From Bacillota bacterium (GTDB lineage Bacteria > Bacillota > Clostridia > Acetivibrionales > DTU013): a stretch of 64,000 nt of DNA. The notes under the pieces were generated by a model. That model was not told where the DNA came from, made no database searches, and was given only the letters and a program-made list of their open reading frames with translations. Below are positions 15,024-25,215 of this stretch, piece after piece (the first letter of the stretch is position 1; the number at the start of each line of letters is the position of its first letter). Position numbers and translations under genes: made by a program. The stretch is taken from NCBI GenBank assembly GCA_023439545.1, contig JAEXNT010000026.1, forward strand, positions 16,457 through 80,456. Direction: 5' to 3'.

Positions 15024-17330
15024 ATGAAAAGAGACATAAAGGCAATGATTGCCGAAATGACACTTGAGGAAAAGGCGAGTCTTTGTTCGGGCCTGGATTC
15101 CTGGCATACGAAGCCCATAGAAAGACTGGGGATACCGTCGATCATGATGACGGACGGCCCTCACGGATTGAGAAAACAGATTCAGGAGGAAGATCATTCG
15201 GCCAGTACGAGCGAACCGGCGACCTGTTTTCCTACGGGCGCGGCACTGGCCTGTTCATGGGACCGCGGTCTGATCTGTGAGGTGGGTGCGGCGCTGGGTG
15301 AGGAATGCCGGAAGGAAGAGGTTTCGATACTACTGGGGCCGGCTGCCAATATCAAACGCTCACCTCTATGCGGCAGGAATTTTGAATACCTGTCCGAGGA
15401 TCCGTACCTTTCGTCCGAAATGGCCGCCTCACATATCAAAGGCGTGCAGAGCCAGGGGGTGGGTACTTCCCTGAAGCATTTCGCTGCAAACAATCAGGAA
15501 ACGAGGCGTTTTCTCATCAACGCGGTAATAGATGAAAGGACTTTGAGGGAAATATACCTTGCAAGCTTCGAGGAGCCTGTCAGGCAGGAGCCATGGACCG
15601 TGATGTGCGCTTATAACAAGCTGAACGGCGAGTACTGCTCTGAAAACAAATATCTGCTTACCGATATATTGAGACAGGAGTGGGGATTTAAAGGCATCGT
15701 AATGTCCGACTGGGGAGCTGTAAATGACAGACCGTCAGGCCTTGCAGCCGGACTTGAGCTGGAAATGCCTACAAGCTGCGGAAGGGGCGACGCAAGGATA
15801 GTTCAGGCCGTCAGAAGCGGAAAGCTTTCTGAAAGCGTTCTGGACAACGCAGTCAGCAGGCTGCTCGAGTTGATTTTCAAAGCGGTCGATAATCAAAAAG
15901 GAGCTGTCAGCTGCGACATGGAAGCTCATAACAAGCTTGCGCGCAAGGTCGCCGGCGAATGCACGGTGCTTCTGAAGAATGACGAAGGTATCCTGCCGTT
16001 GAACAAAAAAGGCAGATTGGCGGTCATCGGGGCGTTTGCCAAAAACCCGAGATACCAGGGCGGGGGCAGCTCGCATGTCAACCCGGCAGAGCTTGACTGC
16101 GCCTTTGACGAAATATTGAAAAAAGCGGGCAAGGACATGGACGTACTTTATGCGGCCGGCTACAGGGATGACGCGGTAAACGGGATCTTCAGCAAAACGC
16201 CGCTGACGTCGGCAAGCGACATAGCCGATCCGGTACTTATGGACGAGGCTGTCGATGCGGCGCGGAAATCGGACGCCGCAGTCATCTTTGCCGGTCTGCC
16301 GGAGAATTACGAGTCTGAAAGCTTCGATAGAAAGCATTTAAGAATGCCTGACGGACATAATCAACTGATCGAGGCTGTAGCGTCAGTCCAGAAGAACCTG
16401 GTGGTAGTGCTCAGCAACGGAGCGCCTGTTGAAATGCCATGGATAGGCGAAGTCAAAGCCGTCCTGGAAATGTACCTTGGCGGACAGGCCAGCGGAGGTG
16501 CGGCTGCGGACCTGCTTTTCGGCGATATTAATCCTTCGGGGAAACTTGCCGAAACATTCCCGAAAAAGCTCGGAGACACTCCGTCATATCTCAATTTTCC
16601 CGGTGAAGCCGGGAAGGTAGAATACCGGGAAGGCTTGTTCGTGGGATACAGATATTACGACGCAGCAGGAGTAGAGCCCTTGTTCCCGTTCGGGCACGGG
16701 CTGTCCTATACGAAATTCGATTATCTGTCAATATCTGCCGACCGTACCGAAATCAACGATTCCGAAGAACTAAAAGTATCCGTAAGGATCAGGAACGGCG
16801 GTAAGCTTAAAGGTAAAGAAATCGTACAGCTGTATGTCAGTGATAAGGAGAGCAGTGTGCTCCGTCCCGAAAAGGAATTGAAGGGTTTTGAAAAGGTCGA
16901 GCTTGCGCCCGGGGAGGAGAAGACCGTGGTATTTACTTTAGGCAAGAGGGCATTTGCTTATTATGATACCGAAATCACGGATTGGTATGTTGAAAGCGGC
17001 GAATTCAATATCCTGTCGGGTCCTTCCTCCGGTAACACGCCGCTTGGAACGACAGTCCGCGTCAACACTTCCAAGCCGATACGCAGGATATACACAATGA
17101 ACTCTACTCCCTACGACGTCATGTCTGATCCGGAGGGCAAAGCAGCGGTAACACAGATCCTTAATTCCATGGAGACCGGCTCCGACCATCCGGGCAACGA
17201 AATAGAAGTGGATAAGGGAAAGGAAACGATGCTGAAGGAAATGCCGCTGCGCAGCTTTATAACCTTCTTTCCAAACGTGTTTAAGGAAGCGGAGATACAG
17301 CAGCTGCTCGATAAGTTGAACAATAAGTAA
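15024..17330 (+). CDS. Glycoside hydrolase family 3 beta-glucosidase
   Basis: Beta-glucosidase-type GH3 enzyme of 768 residues with no signal peptide, so probably cytosolic, cleaving imported cello- or other oligosaccharides. The order is an N-terminal TIM barrel (MTDGPHGLR near residue 40, KHFAANNQE near 155), the nucleophile Asp in GIVMSDWGAV (about 230), an alpha/beta sandwich (KNDEGILPL, GGGSSHVNP), and a fibronectin-III-like domain (about 585-655, PLFPFGHGLSYTKF then VQLYV). AGGGAGG precedes the ATG. It follows the aldo/keto reductase closely and has a palindromic operator candidate in the gap. Confidence 0.92.
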   Translation: MKRDIKAMIAEMTLEEKASLCSGLDSWHTKPIERLGIPSIMMTDGPHGLRKQIQEEDHSASTSEPATCFPTGAALACSWDRGLICEVGAALGEECRKEEVSILLGPAANIKRSPLCGRNFEYLSEDPYLSSEMAASHIKGVQSQGVGTSLKHFAANNQETRRFLINAVIDERTLREIYLASFEEPVRQEPWTVMCAYNKLNGEYCSENKYLLTDILRQEWGFKGIVMSDWGAVNDRPSGLAAGLELEMPTSCGRGDARIVQAVRSGKLSESVLDNAVSRLLELIFKAVDNQKGAVSCDMEAHNKLARKVAGECTVLLKNDEGILPLNKKGRLAVIGAFAKNPRYQGGGSSHVNPAELDCAFDEILKKAGKDMDVLYAAGYRDDAVNGIFSKTPLTSASDIADPVLMDEAVDAARKSDAAVIFAGLPENYESESFDRKHLRMPDGHNQLIEAVASVQKNLVVVLSNGAPVEMPWIGEVKAVLEMYLGGQASGGAAADLLFGDINPSGKLAETFPKKLGDTPSYLNFPGEAGKVEYREGLFVGYRYYDAAGVEPLFPFGHGLSYTKFDYLSISADRTEINDSEELKVSVRIRNGGKLKGKEIVQLYVSDKESSVLRPEKELKGFEKVELAPGEEKTVVFTLGKRAFAYYDTEITDWYVESGEFNILSGPSSGNTPLGTTVRVNTSKPIRRIYTMNSTPYDVMSDPEGKAAVTQILNSMETGSDHPGNEIEVDKGKETMLKEMPLRSFITFFPNVFKEAEIQQLLDKLNNK

Positions 17331-17346
17331 GACCATTGAAACGCAG

Positions 17347-17414
17347 GAAACGCAGGGACGGTTTTTTGTTTCATTTGACGAGCCAAATGAAACAAAAAAA
17401 CGTCCCTGTGTTTC
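17347..17414. repeat. Palindromic intergenic repeat, second copy of GGGACGG family
   Basis: Outer arms GAAACGCAGGGACG (17347-17360) and CGTCCCTGTGTTTC (17401-17414) enclose an A/T-rich stem with TTTCATTTG paired to CAAATGAAA. Layout and outer arms match the element at 2963-3075. It lies 16 nt after the GH3 stop and probably also terminates transcription. Confidence 0.75.
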
Positions 17415-17537
17415 AATCTAAATATCCCTTCTTTATTATGTATTATGGCATATATGCCGCCGTCGTGTTTATTTTCCCCTCAAATGCAGACAATACCAAT
17501 GAAAATAATATGGCAAAGATGATTTGAGGTGCATGAA

Positions 17538-19097
17538 TTGCGCGGCAGTAGATACGGCGGCAACAGGACGGTCCGCGGCAGTATTAAAAATCAATTTGAT
17601 ATTATAAATGACTCCAACCCTGAGGATAACATCGAAATTTCAAACACGCTCAGCGAAAACCAGAAGATTTTGCAGGAACAGTTCCGTGAATGTGACGACA
17701 TAGTCATACAAAATCTCACCACCTCCGACGGTGTGCAGGCATGCATGATTTACGTCAGCGGGTTGATTAACAACAATCTGGTTCAGCGCGATGTGCTTCC
17801 TGTACTGTTAAGCTTGAAGCAGGCTCAGTTGAAGGACCTCGAGGGAACAAACCTTTTCCCGTCGGCAAGGTTTACAAGAGAATACATCTTAGAGAAGGTA
17901 ATTGACAAAATTTTAAAGACATATACTGTTGTTTTGCTTGACGGTATCAACTTTGCACTGTGCTTTGAAATGAACAACGACGAATCCAGGGAATATCAGG
18001 AGCCGGAAGTTGAAAGGATACTGAAGGGACAGCATGATGGTTTTGTCGAGAACATTTCCAAAAATGTTGCGCTTATAAGGAGAAAGGTCGCCTCTTCCAA
18101 GCTCAAGGTAAGAACGTATGTACTGGGAAAACGAAGCAAGGGCGAAGTTGCCATGTTATACATCGAGGACATAGCCAATACGGGGATTGTCGAACTGGTC
18201 GAACAAAGGATAAAAAGTATCGAGATCGATTATATAAATGGGGCGGGAATGATAGAACAGATCACGTCAGACGATCCTTATTCCCTGTTTCCGCTGTACC
18301 AATCGACGGAACGTGCAGACAAGGCGGTAGCCAATCTGATGGAGGGGAGGATATTGATTATTGTCGATCACACGCCCGTATCCCTTATAGTGCCTGTGAA
18401 TTATTTTCAGTTCTTTCAGACTCCGGAGGATTATAATATAAATTTCATATTCGGTTCCTTCTTGCGGCTTCTCCGTTTTGCCGGGTCTTCGGCGGCCATC
18501 CTCATACCTGCATTGTATATCGCCCTGCTTACCTACCATTACCAGGCTGTACCGCTGAACCTTCTCGTGCCGCTTGCAGAGTCGCGGGCTAGGGTTCCTT
18601 TTCCGCCGATCATAGAGGCGCTTTTAATGGAACTGGCTTTCGAGCTGCTTCGTGAAGCGAGCATCCGGCTTCCCCAGGGGCTGGGCCCTACAGTCGGCAT
18701 AGTAGGCGGCCTTGCGTTAGGGCAGACGGCGGTCGAGGCGGGAATTGTCAGCAATGTCATGGTGGTGCTGGTCGGCTTGACCGCGATTGCTACATTTGTC
18801 GTACCTCACTACGATATGGGGTGGTTCTTCCGCATGAGCCGGTTCATTGCGATGATCAATGCCGCGGTATTCGGTGTGGCAGGTATTATGATTTTCTCAC
18901 TTTTCACGCTTGCCCATATGGTCACACTGGAATCTTGCGGGCAGCCATATTTGCAGCCGCTCGCCCCTTTCAACCCGAGTGATTTCATGGATACTTTTAT
19001 CAGGACGCCGATGAGAAAGCTGCGCAAACGGCCTGACGTGGCTCTCCCAAGGGATAAAACAAGGGGAAGGGGCAATACCGGTGAAGAACAGCGCTGA
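17538..19097 (+). CDS. Spore germination protein, GerA family A subunit
   Basis: A subunit of a GerA-type nutrient germinant receptor in the spore inner membrane, 519 residues. A hydrophilic N-terminal part (about 1-270) precedes four to five membrane segments (about 280-440), with the family motifs PPIIEALLMELAFELLREA and LPQGLGPTVGIVGGL. TTG 17538 was chosen because the GAGGTG site at 17526-17531 overlaps the earlier GTG at 17529. It overlaps the B-subunit gene by 17 nt in an A-B-C operon. The operon type (gerA, gerB or gerK) cannot be decided from sequence. Confidence 0.92.
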   Translation: MRGSRYGGNRTVRGSIKNQFDIINDSNPEDNIEISNTLSENQKILQEQFRECDDIVIQNLTTSDGVQACMIYVSGLINNNLVQRDVLPVLLSLKQAQLKDLEGTNLFPSARFTREYILEKVIDKILKTYTVVLLDGINFALCFEMNNDESREYQEPEVERILKGQHDGFVENISKNVALIRRKVASSKLKVRTYVLGKRSKGEVAMLYIEDIANTGIVELVEQRIKSIEIDYINGAGMIEQITSDDPYSLFPLYQSTERADKAVANLMEGRILIIVDHTPVSLIVPVNYFQFFQTPEDYNINFIFGSFLRLLRFAGSSAAILIPALYIALLTYHYQAVPLNLLVPLAESRARVPFPPIIEALLMELAFELLREASIRLPQGLGPTVGIVGGLALGQTAVEAGIVSNVMVVLVGLTAIATFVVPHYDMGWFFRMSRFIAMINAAVFGVAGIMIFSLFTLAHMVTLESCGQPYLQPLAPFNPSDFMDTFIRTPMRKLRKRPDVALPRDKTRGRGNTGEEQR

Positions 19098-20175
19098 TGA
19101 AATAACCGCCAGACAAGCTGTCACGCTGATCATAGCTGTACAGCTCGGCATAGGGCTGCTTACATTACCATCCGAAGTGGTACGGGTAGCCGGACATGAC
19201 GGATGGCTTTCCGTTCTTTCGGGAGGGCTGCTGTTTTTTATTGCAGCTATTGCGATTATAGCATTGTGCAACCGATTTGAGGGCAGTTCCATCTTTGATA
19301 TAAACAGGGCGATTTTCGGCAAATTCTTCTCCTATATCATCAATACCGCGTTCCTGATATATTTGATCACCGCAGCGATCTCGTGCCTGACATCGCTTGC
19401 CTTTGTCGTCGGGGCATGGTTCTTCTCATCAACGCCCATGTGGGCACTCGTTCCCTATATCAGCATACCCTCGGTTTATCTTGCATATAAAGGGCTTAAA
19501 GGGGTATGCAGGTTCAATTTCCTATTGGCTGCCCTTATTCCGATATTGCTCTCTCTTGTGCTGTTTACCCTCAAAAATGTACAAGTCCACAACCTTATAC
19601 CGGTCGGCGTGCACGGGCTGCCCAAAATAGCCGGGGCATTTCCGAAGACTGCCTTGACTTACATGGGGTTCGAAACGCTGTTGTTTGTTTTCCCATATAT
19701 AAAGGACAGGCAGCATGTTTTAAAATATACCTCGCTGGGTTTTGTCCCGATGATACTGATTCTTACGATCTTTACCGCCGATAGCATAGCCGTTTTCGGA
19801 GAGGATATGCTTAAAGTGAGGATATCGGCTTTTGTCGGGTTTGCCAAGATGATATCCGTACCTGTGCTGGAAAGGATCGACCTTTACTATTTTTCAGCAT
19901 GGATAGCGGCTATGGTCCTAGCTTTAAATGCCTACATGTTTTTAGTATATAATGCAGTCAGGATCGTATACAGAATAAGTTCGCGCAGGATCTGCCATAC
20001 GGTCATATCAATGGCAGTAGTGATAATATCTGTCTTTACGGCGAGAGATATCTATACCACTCTGATGCTTTATAATTTTGCAGCTTACGGTATGCTGGCC
20101 TTCGGTGCGGCTTACCCTGTTCTTCTGCTGCTGATCGCATGGATAGCCCGGAAAGGGGTGAAAAAAAAGGAATGA
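19081..20175 (+). CDS. Spore germination protein, GerA family B subunit
   Basis: Integral membrane B subunit of the germinant receptor, 364 residues with about ten hydrophobic segments, belonging to the GerAB/amino-acid permease (APC) superfamily, the presumed ligand-binding subunit. It starts ITARQAVTLIIAVQLGIGLL, typical of the family. GTG 19081 lies inside the end of the A gene, and its stop overlaps the start of the C gene in an ATGA junction, so the three are translationally coupled. Confidence 0.9.
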   Translation: MKNSADEITARQAVTLIIAVQLGIGLLTLPSEVVRVAGHDGWLSVLSGGLLFFIAAIAIIALCNRFEGSSIFDINRAIFGKFFSYIINTAFLIYLITAAISCLTSLAFVVGAWFFSSTPMWALVPYISIPSVYLAYKGLKGVCRFNFLLAALIPILLSLVLFTLKNVQVHNLIPVGVHGLPKIAGAFPKTALTYMGFETLLFVFPYIKDRQHVLKYTSLGFVPMILILTIFTADSIAVFGEDMLKVRISAFVGFAKMISVPVLERIDLYYFSAWIAAMVLALNAYMFLVYNAVRIVYRISSRRICHTVISMAVVIISVFTARDIYTTLMLYNFAAYGMLAFGAAYPVLLLLIAWIARKGVKKKE

Positions 20176-21335
20176 AAAAGCTATGGATACTTCTGCCGGC
20201 GGTATTATCGGTCATTATTCTCACAGGCTGCTGGGATCAGGATATTTACGAGAAAATTGGCTTTGTACTGAATATCGGAATAGATCTGGACAATGACGGT
20301 ACATCCAAATACACTTTTTCATACCCTCTTATTTCTCAAAGCACCCAGAGCAGAGGGGGAGGAGGCGGAGGAGGGTCTTCAGGCCAGGCCGGGTCGGTTT
20401 CGGGCATCAGTGTACTGGATGCCGATCTGCTGCGCGAAGCACGGGAAATTGACCGTATGTCGTCGCCGCTCCGAGTATCAGGCGGAAAGGTCCAGGCTTT
20501 TTTATTCGGAAAAGCTTTTGCTATGAGCAAGGACATATCCGAATATCTGGAGCTGTATGAACGGGATCCGCAATCCTCGGCACAGGCTCGTGTCATCATA
20601 GTCGACGGGAGCGCGAGTGAGTTGATTACAAAAGGCGTCCGGTTGGAAAATAAACCCAGGGTGGGCATATATATAAACGAATTGCTTAAACGTAATGCGG
20701 CCGCAGGGTATTGTCCGGATACCAGCATAGTGGAATATGATATCAGGAATACAACTCCGGGCTTGTCCCCGATCGTTCCCATGATCAGGCTCAAAGGCGA
20801 TGACCTTGAGGTGGCCGGGACTGCGCTGATCGACCGCGACAAAATGACCGGACAGCTGGATACAAACGAAACGGCATGTCTTTTTCTGGCCATGGGCATG
20901 TCAAAAAAATCATGTTTGCTGTTCGACTTGCCCAAAGACGTACAGAGTGAAAAAAAGAAGGGCCTCGTCTTTGTAAGGAAACTGAGAACGAGATCCAGTC
21001 TGCGGCTTGTGAACGGGGAGCCGTCTATAACTTTTGACATCAGGCCGGATGTAATAATGGAGGAATATAAGTGGGGCAATCTGATGGATCAGGAATATAG
21101 AAATAAATTGGAGGCAAGTCTTGATGAGAGCATTAAAACCTGCCTCAATGGTGTATTCGAAAAACTCAAGGAGGCCAAATGTGATGCTTTTGGTCTGGGG
21201 GACAAAGTAAGGGCGAAGTATTACGATTACTGGGAATCGATAGGGGAGCTCGATGGATGGAAAAAGATCTATAGTACGATCAAGACTTCGTTTAATGTAG
21301 ATTCGAAAATAGTAAGATTCGGGGAGATACAGTAA
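20172..21335 (+). CDS. Ger(x)C family spore germination lipoprotein
   Basis: C subunit of the germinant receptor, a 387-residue lipoprotein. The lipobox is LTGC (Cys about residue 20) after a short hydrophobic signal, followed by WDQDIYEKIGFVLNIGID, the usual Ger(x)C start. The C-terminal domain contains ESIGELDGWKKIYS-type conserved residues. ATG 20172 was chosen because it gives the signal peptide; an earlier in-frame ATG at 20139 would bury it. A Gly/Ser-rich stretch near residue 63 (RGGGGGGGSSG) is a local expansion. Confidence 0.9.
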   Translation: MKKLWILLPAVLSVIILTGCWDQDIYEKIGFVLNIGIDLDNDGTSKYTFSYPLISQSTQSRGGGGGGGSSGQAGSVSGISVLDADLLREAREIDRMSSPLRVSGGKVQAFLFGKAFAMSKDISEYLELYERDPQSSAQARVIIVDGSASELITKGVRLENKPRVGIYINELLKRNAAAGYCPDTSIVEYDIRNTTPGLSPIVPMIRLKGDDLEVAGTALIDRDKMTGQLDTNETACLFLAMGMSKKSCLLFDLPKDVQSEKKKGLVFVRKLRTRSSLRLVNGEPSITFDIRPDVIMEEYKWGNLMDQEYRNKLEASLDESIKTCLNGVFEKLKEAKCDAFGLGDKVRAKYYDYWESIGELDGWKKIYSTIKTSFNVDSKIVRFGEIQ

Positions 21336-21408
21336 AACGGAGGGAGGATCGTCATACGGCAGGTTGTATCCGGAACAGCGGGCCAGTCTTTAGAACGTCG
21401 GCCGGACT

Positions 21409-23034
21409 TTAGAACAGCGGGCAAAAAAGCCGTAAAAAAGAACCGGCCACCCTTACCGAAGTCTTCCCGTTCAGACATTCCTCCAATGTGATCCTGCGGC
21501 TAGCCCTCAGTATTTCTTCAAAATCCCTGTCCATATATTCTATAGCGCTTGTCCGGTACATGAGTACGGCGCACTCATGGTGGAAAAACAGGCTCCTGAA
21601 ATCGAAGTTTAAGGAACCGACGATCCCGAGCCTGTGATCGCAGACCACGGTTTTGGAATGTATAAATCCGGGCGTGTACTCATAAACTTCTATGCCATTC
21701 TCGATCAGCTGCCTGTAGAATGTACGCGTGACCAGGTGGATGTTCCAGTTGTCAGGCGTGAACGGAGTAACAACCTTTACGTCGACGCCGCGTTTTGCCG
21801 CCAGGAATAGCATTGCCAGGATCTGTGCATCCGGTATGAAATAGGGAGTGCAGATATGTAAATACTCTCTGGCGCCGGCTATCAGATTGAGGTATACGTT
21901 TTCTCCTACGGGTTCCCTGTTGGCAGGGATATCGGCATACGGTGCAACAAAACCCAGGGAAGGACCAGACGCAGGATGAGCCTCCGGGGAGTTCCCAGCC
22001 GTGTCGGGGGAGTTCCCGGCGGTGTCCGGAGTAGCTCCGGTCCGGCTGATTTCGGGTGTATGGGACAATGGCGGATTTTCTGCGTAAGGGCGGGCATACC
22101 CGAGCGAGTCCCAAAGACTAAGGAACATGCATGTAAAGCTTTGCGCCGCAGCTCCTTCCAGCATTACCATCGCATCCTTCCAGTAGCGCAGCTTACGGTT
22201 TTCATTGATGTACTCGTCGGCCAGGTTAGCCCCGCCTGTAAAGGCAATGTTCCCGTCCACCACTGTTATTTTCCTGTGGTCACGCATATTGACGGTAGCT
22301 GAAAGCAACGGCCCTGGGTTGTTGTAGACCCTGCACCTGATACCGAGAGCCCTGACTTGTTCATCGTACTTGTCCGGCAGAAGCTTAAGACAGCCCATGC
22401 CGTCATAGATCAGCCGTACGTCTACGCCCGCCCTTGCCTTCTCAGCCATAATGCCCAGTATTTCGTTCCACATGACGCCTTCCTGAAGTATAAAATATTC
22501 CATATATAAAGTTTTTTCAGCCGACTGGAGCTTTTCCCTAAGCCTTTCGAAAAAGCGCTCACCCGGGCTGAGATATTCGACGACAGTGTTTTCAAAGACC
22601 GGAAAGTTATTCGACCTGCAAAGGTACTTGAATTGCATTGCGGCCGTTTCGTCCAGCCCTTCGAGCCTTCGCAGGATATCGCCGCTCTTTTCCGCCAGCG
22701 GCGCCAAGGAAGTATCCATCCGTACCTGCTGCTCCGACAGTCCCCTGGGGGGCTTCTTCTGCGACAGCAGCAGGTACATAAAGCCGCCCAGGACCGGAAG
22801 CAGTAATATAGGTACCACCAAAGCGAGCTTCACATCCGGATTCATTTCTTGATTTACGATAATAAAAACTGCGGCGGCGCTTAAAATAAAGCTGAACACC
22901 CAGAAATAAGGGAAACTGAGATTCAACACTGTTAGGAAAACTGCGATCAGGGCGACCTGAACCACAAAGGCTGAAATCAGCAGGATCATCCGTAATGCAT
23001 AGGTTTTATATTTGCGGTGGTTCTTTACTTTCAT
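21409..23034 (-). CDS. cls: Cardiolipin synthase (phospholipase D family)
   Basis: Membrane enzyme that condenses two phosphatidylglycerols to cardiolipin and glycerol. The 541-residue protein has N-terminal membrane segments (about residues 10-85) and two HKD motifs: HRKITVVDGNIAFTGG near residue 250 and HSKTVVCDHRLGIVGS near 455. Between them, at about residues 325-350, is a Pro/Thr/Asn insert with a direct repeat (PDTAGNS twice), longer than in typical Cls. The gene stands alone, convergent with the germination operon. GGAG lies 9 nt before the ATG. Confidence 0.93.
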   Translation of the reverse strand: MKVKNHRKYKTYALRMILLISAFVVQVALIAVFLTVLNLSFPYFWVFSFILSAAAVFIIVNQEMNPDVKLALVVPILLLPVLGGFMYLLLSQKKPPRGLSEQQVRMDTSLAPLAEKSGDILRRLEGLDETAAMQFKYLCRSNNFPVFENTVVEYLSPGERFFERLREKLQSAEKTLYMEYFILQEGVMWNEILGIMAEKARAGVDVRLIYDGMGCLKLLPDKYDEQVRALGIRCRVYNNPGPLLSATVNMRDHRKITVVDGNIAFTGGANLADEYINENRKLRYWKDAMVMLEGAAAQSFTCMFLSLWDSLGYARPYAENPPLSHTPEISRTGATPDTAGNSPDTAGNSPEAHPASGPSLGFVAPYADIPANREPVGENVYLNLIAGAREYLHICTPYFIPDAQILAMLFLAAKRGVDVKVVTPFTPDNWNIHLVTRTFYRQLIENGIEVYEYTPGFIHSKTVVCDHRLGIVGSLNFDFRSLFFHHECAVLMYRTSAIEYMDRDFEEILRASRRITLEECLNGKTSVRVAGSFLRLFCPLF

Positions 23035-23197
23035 TTATTTTGCTCCATATCAGGTTTTTATAAAGGAAGGGTAAACTATCATTAAGTTTATTATTTTTCA
23101 AAGCAATATGCGTTATACCAAGTCTGCGTCCTTGTAGAAAATGTATATATGCGTACTTTACTTGGCAGGCGGTAGATATGGCTGATATAATCAAAAT

Positions 23198-25186
23198 ATG
23201 AGAAATGGATCATATGATTTGCTTGAATTTAATAAAATACTCGATATGCTGGCTGCGCAAGCTGTTTCGGAAAAGACGCGCGAAAAAATAAAGGAACTGC
23301 TGCCTTACAAGGATAAAAGTGAAGCCGAAAGGCATCTGAACGAAACGACCGAAGCCCTGAAAGTGCTCGAAACGACCGGCAGTCCCCCGCTTTCGTCCAT
23401 GGAGGACTTTGATAAAGCTATTTCGCTGATCGGCAAGGATACGATGCTGCTTCCGGAACAGCTGTCATCCGTGGCGCTTTTTCTTACGTCATGCCGTCGT
23501 ATGAAGCAATATCTGAAACGCGTGGAATATTGTTCCGCTTATCTGGCTTCATTCGGTCTGTCGATCGATCCTCTCGAATCGCTGGAACAGGAGGTAGAAC
23601 GCTGTATACGCGGCGATTCGGTCGACGAAAGCGCATCTCCGGAGCTTAAGGATATACGCAGGCAGATCGGAATGACGGGCGACCGCATACGCCAGAAACT
23701 GGATTCGATGCTGCGCTCCCACCCCGAGTGGTTCATGGAAGCTTTCGTTATCCAAAGGAACGGCAGGTATGCCCTGCCGGTGAAGAAGGAATACCGCCGG
23801 ATGGTGGAAGGTACCGTGATCGACATGTCACAGACCGGGTCTACCGTCTTTGTCGAGCCCTCTTCCGTAAGAAAAGCCTATGATGAACTGAACGAGCTGA
23901 TGATCCGGGAAGAGAACGAGATACGCAGGATACTTTATATGTTGACGGGAATGGTCGAGGATAATATCCGCCCCCTACGCATCGACGCCGATGTTATGGG
24001 TACGCTGGATTTCCTTTTTGCCAAGGCGAAGCTGAGCGCTTCGATGCGCGCCCGCCCGCCGAGGCTCACTGAAGAGCGCCGTATAATCATCAATAACGGG
24101 AGGCATCCTCTGCTGGACCCCAAGACTGTTGTGCCGCTGAAATTTGCGATAGGAGACGGAATCAGTGCGGTCGTGATCACAGGACCGAATACGGGAGGCA
24201 AAACTGTCGCGCTGAAAACCGTAGGGCTGCTGTCGCTCATGGCGCAAAGCGGCTTGCATGTGCCCACGGATGAGGAAAGTCTCTTCTGTATCAACAATTC
24301 GGTTTTATGCGATATAGGGGATGGCCAGAGCATCGAACAGAATTTGTCGACATTTTCCTCGCATATGGCGAATATCATAAAAATACTGAAAGAAATGGAT
24401 GCCCGATCACTCGTGCTTCTTGACGAACTAGGCTCCGGTACTGACCCTACCGAGGGCATGGGCCTTGCCATTGCCCTGCTGGAAGAGCTTAAGGGAAGAG
24501 GCTGCATTCTGACTGCGACTACGCATTACCCGGAAATAAAGGATTTCGCTGCAAAGACCCCGGGCTTCTGCAATGCGCGAATGGCGTTCGACCATGATAC
24601 GCTGATGCCTCTTTACAGGCTGGAGATAGGACTTGCGGGCGAAAGCTGCGCATTGCATATAGCAGAGCGGCTGGGCCTTCCGAAGAGGATCGTCGAAAGA
24701 GCCCATACTGCGGCATACGGCCAGGGGAGGTGCAGTAAACTTCCGGATGGCCTTGAAAACACGGAGAGCCATCCCGATAATATGAATGAATGCGGCAAAG
24801 CCGGCGGAAACACTGGCAATGTCGATGCCGGACTGTTCAAATTGCCGGACCCTGATCCAGGCGAGCCTGCACCCTCCGTAAAAGCACCCATCTGCAGCCT
24901 TAAGCCCGGAGATAGTATAAGAATCAAGGCAAGCGGAAAAATAGGCATCGTATACGCGTCGATAGACGACGAGGGAAATGTGGGCGTACAGGTGCAGAAC
25001 AGGAAATTCCTCATAAATCATAAGAAAATCAGGCTGCATACGCCGGCCGAGGAACTATATCCGGATTATCCCAATTATGACCTTTCGATAGTGCTGGATA
25101 CGGTCGCGAACAGAAAAGCACGCCACAAAATGGGAAAGCGCCATTTAGAAGGCAATGTGATCATAACCGAAAAAGAGCAGCAATGA
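23198..25186 (+). CDS. MutS2-like ATPase lacking the Smr domain
   Basis: A 662-residue MutS-family protein. The order is a core/lever region (about 1-310), then an ABC-type ATPase domain with Walker A GPNTGGKTVALK (about 326), STFSSHM, Walker B LVLLDELGSGTDP (about 407) and ATTHYPEIKDFA. Full MutS2 is about 780 residues and ends with an Smr endonuclease domain; here the protein ends about 80 residues after a KOW-like segment (LKPGDSIRIKASGKIGIV) with no Smr motif. It may act in ribosome rescue or recombination control without its own nuclease. No strong ribosome site was seen before the ATG. Confidence 0.85.
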   Translation: MRNGSYDLLEFNKILDMLAAQAVSEKTREKIKELLPYKDKSEAERHLNETTEALKVLETTGSPPLSSMEDFDKAISLIGKDTMLLPEQLSSVALFLTSCRRMKQYLKRVEYCSAYLASFGLSIDPLESLEQEVERCIRGDSVDESASPELKDIRRQIGMTGDRIRQKLDSMLRSHPEWFMEAFVIQRNGRYALPVKKEYRRMVEGTVIDMSQTGSTVFVEPSSVRKAYDELNELMIREENEIRRILYMLTGMVEDNIRPLRIDADVMGTLDFLFAKAKLSASMRARPPRLTEERRIIINNGRHPLLDPKTVVPLKFAIGDGISAVVITGPNTGGKTVALKTVGLLSLMAQSGLHVPTDEESLFCINNSVLCDIGDGQSIEQNLSTFSSHMANIIKILKEMDARSLVLLDELGSGTDPTEGMGLAIALLEELKGRGCILTATTHYPEIKDFAAKTPGFCNARMAFDHDTLMPLYRLEIGLAGESCALHIAERLGLPKRIVERAHTAAYGQGRCSKLPDGLENTESHPDNMNECGKAGGNTGNVDAGLFKLPDPDPGEPAPSVKAPICSLKPGDSIRIKASGKIGIVYASIDDEGNVGVQVQNRKFLINHKKIRLHTPAEELYPDYPNYDLSIVLDTVANRKARHKMGKRHLEGNVIITEKEQQ

Positions 25187-25215
25187 AAATCCATGGAGTG
25201 GGAGCATAATAATAC

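Noticed and set aside
20336..21079. Minus-strand ORF of 247 codons opposite the Ger(x)C gene
   Set aside because: Antisense to a complete lipoprotein gene with conserved motifs.
21336..21408. Short repeats (TTTAGAAC...CGGGC type) between gerC-like gene and cls
   Set aside because: Too short and degenerate to call a repeat family from this window alone.
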